A stretch of DNA of 16,826 nt from Verrucomicrobiaceae bacterium (GTDB lineage: Bacteria; Verrucomicrobiota; Verrucomicrobiae; Verrucomicrobiales; Akkermansiaceae). Location of the stretch: positions 1 to 16,826 of the forward strand of contig CANBTO010000039.1 in assembly GCA_947372405.1 (NCBI GenBank), written 5' to 3'. The notes under the pieces are model-generated. The model was not told the origin of the DNA. It searched no databases and worked only from the letters and a program-made list of their open reading frames with translations. This document shows positions 14,738 to 16,826 of this stretch, one piece after another (within the stretch, counting starts at the first letter, position 1; each line of letters begins with the position of its first letter). A program made the translations under genes and the position numbers.

Positions 14738-15003
14738 AAGGTGAACACGCGGCGGGAGCGAGGAGCGGGATCGCGTTCGTCGCGGAAGAAGGTTTCGACG
14801 CCGGTGGATTCGTATAGGAAAGGAAGGGTGCCTGTTAGCCCGGCGGCGAGGAATGCGGGCAGACTGTTGGCGTAGCGTGCGGATTGATCGGCGACGGTGG
14901 AAAGCGTGGTGCCTTCCTTCTTGGCTTCGATCACGCCGAGAGCCTTGCGATCCACGAGTAGGAGGTAATCGCAGGGGCCGGTCGAAAGGGGAACTTCGCG
15001 GAA
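14725..15003 (-). pseudogene. hsdR: HsdR fragment (N-terminal nuclease-domain piece)
   Basis: About 93 codons, in a different frame from hsdS, clearly match the N-terminal nuclease part of type I restriction subunit HsdR. FREVPLSTGPCDYLLLVD holds an Asp of the PD-(D/E)xK site and GVIEAKKEG holds the ExK. DQSARYANSLPAF, LPFLYESTGVETFF and DPAPRSRRVFTFHRPE follow in the usual order. A stop codon lies at 15006-15004, just before the fragment, so the first roughly 40 residues expected for the family are also missing. After HRPE the similarity ends where HsdS similarity begins. The helicase and C-terminal parts, most of the roughly 900-1000 aa expected, are gone. It cannot make a working restriction subunit. 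Confidence 0.85.
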
Positions 15004-15023
15004 TCATTCCGGTTCGCCTCCGC

Positions 15024-15086
15024 CCACGCTGGCGTGGATGCGCGTCAATTCGACGCAATTCGGCTGAAACAAGCTGTCGGCTTGTT
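15024..15086. repeat. Cluster of three small hairpins at the edge of the R-M locus
   Basis: Three perfect inverted repeats lie in a row: CCACGC/GCGTGG (15024-15037), GCGTC/GACGC (15042-15056) and AACAAGC/GCTTGTT (15068-15086). They lie in the 153-bp spacer between the hsdR remnant and the + strand PDZ gene. This looks like a REP-type repeat cluster or a composite structured element. No T-run suggests a simple terminator. Confidence 0.4.
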
Positions 15087-15156
15087 GAGTAAGGGCAGGG
15101 AACTGTGGTCTCCCACCGCAGGGCGATGATTTTTCAAGGAGCGATCCGATCGATAC

Positions 15157-16826
15157 ATGATGACGACCAAACCCCTGCTTTTTTCCGCCGCACTCGGTCT
15201 GGCTGGCAGCCTTTCCGCGGCTTCGTTTTACAAGGAGCCCCAGCTCTTCTCCACCTGCCCGGACGAAAATGGCTCCTCGCAGACGGTTGACCGTTTCGGT
15301 CCGGTGGGCATCGGCATCGAGCTGCATCAACCGGCCTTCGTGATGAAGGTCAAAAACGTCGAGCCCGGCTCGCCTGCGGCGGCGACCGGCAAACTCAAGC
15401 CCGGCCAGATCATCGATTCGATTAACGGCCACAAGCTCGCCGACATCGACCCGCGCATCCAGCTCGGCCAGCTCATCGAGGCGGCTGAAGCAGCGGACGG
15501 TGCGGTCAAACTGATGATCAAGAACACGCCCGGCGCCATGGCCGAGGAAGTGGTGGTGAAAATCCCGGTGCTCGGAGTCTACAGCGCGACCTGGCCGCTC
15601 CATTGTCCGAAGTCCGACAAGATCGTGCGCGGATTCGCGGACTACCTGGCGAAACCGGATGCCGACAAGGGCTTCAGCGGCGTCGGCATGCTTTTCCTGT
15701 TAGCCACTGGCGACGACAAGGATCTGGAAGTCGTGCGCGCATGGGCGAGACAGGCGGCCAACAACGCGCCGACCGCGGCCTGGCATCTCGGATACGGCGG
15801 GACGACGCTTTGTGAATACTATCTGCGCACCGGTGACTCCACGGTCTTGCCGGGCATCCAGAAGTGGGTGGATAACGCGGTCAAGGCCCAATACCTCGAT
15901 GGCTGGGCGGGCAGGGGAGGGGTGGCCGCCGTGACTTACGGTGGCGGCGGGGGGCATCTCAACGCCGGTGGCACGGCGGTGGTCACGTTCCTGATGCTGG
16001 CCAAAGAGTGCGGCGCGAATGTTCCGGAACAAACCCTTGGTTCCGCGCTCGTCCACTTCTATCGTTTCGCCGGGCGCGGCAACAATCCGTATGGCGACAA
16101 CCGCCCGGAGAGTTCCTTCGTGGACAACGGCAAGAACGGCAACCTCGCCTTCGCCATGGCGGCCGCTGCTTCTCTAACACCCGATGGCGGGAAGTCCGTT
16201 TACGCGGCGGCCCGCGACGCCTGTGCGATGACCGGTTTCTACACCACCACCTTCATGCTGCACGGCCACACCGGCGGCGGCATCGGCGAGACCTGGCGCA
16301 GCGCCGCGATGGGACTGCTCTATGACAGGAAGCCGAAGCAATACCGCGAGTTCATGGACAACCGGAAGTGGAACTACGAACTTTCCCGCCGTTGGGACGG
16401 ATCGTTCGGCATCCTCGGCGGCGCGCGTTACGACACCACCGAGTGGGGCGCCGCCTATGCCCTGACTTATGTCATCCCGCGCAAGACCCTGCGGATCTCC
16501 GGTGCGCCGCCGACGAAGTTTTCGAAAACCTATCAGCTCCCCGAACACCCGTGGGGCACCAAGGCCGATGAGGCGTTCGTTTCCCTCGAAGCGGCGGCGG
16601 ACAAGGATGGAAAACGCGAGGATCTATCTGTCGAAACCCTGGTGCATGACTCGGGCAGACCGTTGATCGAAAGGTTCCACGCGATGCGGGAAATCCCCGA
16701 TGACCTGTTGCGCAAATATGCCTGCCACCAGGACGTGCTCATCCGCCAGCTCGCTACCAAAACCGCCATGGGCATCGAGCCGAATTACATGTGGGTCAAG
16801 TCCGTGGCTGGAATCCGCAGCGGACT
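15157..16826 (+). CDS. Secreted PDZ-domain protein, DUF6288-like (partial, runs off the window)
   Basis: The reading frame is open from ATG 15157 to the end of the window, 556 codons so far, without a stop. The signal peptide is MMTTKPLLFSAALGLAGSLSA, cleaved near SAA. Residues about 45-130 are a PDZ-like domain (IGIELHQPAFVMKVKNVEPG, SPAAATGKLKPGQIIDSING). From about 150 on the protein looks like an all-helical barrel with Gly-rich turns (GYGGTTLCEYYLRTGD, YGGGGGHLNAGGTAVVTFLM, GKNGNLAFAMAAAA), as in DUF6288-type proteins of Verrucomicrobiota and Planctomycetota. The family function is unknown to me. AAGGAG at 15136-15141 lies 15 nt before the ATG, rather far for a Shine-Dalgarno sequence; ATG 15160 is equally possible. 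It diverges from the hsd locus and is probably unrelated to it. Confidence 0.8.
   Translation, partial: MMTTKPLLFSAALGLAGSLSAASFYKEPQLFSTCPDENGSSQTVDRFGPVGIGIELHQPAFVMKVKNVEPGSPAAATGKLKPGQIIDSINGHKLADIDPRIQLGQLIEAAEAADGAVKLMIKNTPGAMAEEVVVKIPVLGVYSATWPLHCPKSDKIVRGFADYLAKPDADKGFSGVGMLFLLATGDDKDLEVVRAWARQAANNAPTAAWHLGYGGTTLCEYYLRTGDSTVLPGIQKWVDNAVKAQYLDGWAGRGGVAAVTYGGGGGHLNAGGTAVVTFLMLAKECGANVPEQTLGSALVHFYRFAGRGNNPYGDNRPESSFVDNGKNGNLAFAMAAAASLTPDGGKSVYAAARDACAMTGFYTTTFMLHGHTGGGIGETWRSAAMGLLYDRKPKQYREFMDNRKWNYELSRRWDGSFGILGGARYDTTEWGAAYALTYVIPRKTLRISGAPPTKFSKTYQLPEHPWGTKADEAFVSLEAAADKDGKREDLSVETLVHDSGRPLIERFHAMREIPDDLLRKYACHQDVLIRQLATKTAMGIEPNYMWVKSVAGIRSG

Larger units (their letters stand above)
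10125..15003 (-). other. Degraded type I restriction-modification locus with embedded AbiE-like pair
   Basis: All genes in this block lie on the minus strand, in the order hsdR remnant, hsdS remnant, AbiEi-like gene, AbiEii-like gene, hsdM. The block is opposite to the plus-strand genes on both sides. The AbiE-like section looks distinctly less GC-rich than the secreted-enzyme genes, pointing to horizontal origin. No integrase, tRNA target or flanking direct repeats were found, so its borders as a mobile island are not proven. Confidence 0.6.

Noticed and set aside
14738..15058. N-terminal Arg-rich extension of the hsdS frame
   Set aside because: It is out-of-frame reading of hsdR sequence and shows no HsdS similarity, so it was not called as a natural part of HsdS.
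15084..15090. GTTGAGT matching the integron attC core GTTRRRY
   Set aside because: No matching RYYYAAC partner or attC fold surrounds it and no integrase is present.

Overview
The window looks like chromosomal DNA of a Verrucomicrobiota bacterium, probably of the Luteolibacter/Haloferula/Verrucomicrobiaceae type. This is inferred from the high GC content, the weak or absent Shine-Dalgarno sequences before most long secreted proteins, and the protein families present: a YdjY-like secreted protein, SASA-type esterases, a sulfatase fused to an SGNH esterase, and a PDZ plus alpha-toroid protein. No tRNA, rRNA or CRISPR array was seen. Assignment below phylum level is not supported by the sequence alone.

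Left part (1-10006, all + strand): a secreted YdjY-like protein, then a run of four exported glycan-processing enzymes. These are a 980-aa SASA/sialate O-acetylesterase-like protein with an internal, catalytically degenerate duplication; a TIM-barrel glycoside hydrolase-like protein; a second SASA esterase carrying a PA14-like insertion and a C-terminal beta-sandwich; and a 670-aa sulfatase with a C-terminal SGNH hydrolase domain. Together they suggest desulfation, de-esterification and hydrolysis of a sulfated, acylated polysaccharide outside the cytoplasm. No transporter or regulator gene lies in the window.

Middle part (10125-15003, all - strand): a decaying type I restriction-modification locus, read in the order hsdR remnant, hsdS remnant, an AbiEi-like/AbiEii-like pair, then hsdM. 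HsdM looks intact. A deletion has joined an early piece of hsdR to the middle of hsdS within about 18 bp, removing most of hsdR and the first target-recognition domain of hsdS. The surviving half-hsdS also carries a 77-nt imperfect palindrome inserted in frame in its linker. Between hsdS and hsdM sits a type IV toxin-antitoxin-like pair with a GTGA overlap, its own AT-rich promoter region and two sets of inverted repeats. This middle block, convergent to the left cluster and bounded on both sides by hairpin-rich spacers, is the part most worth study.

Right part (15157-end, + strand): the start of a secreted PDZ-domain protein (DUF6288-like) that runs off the window.
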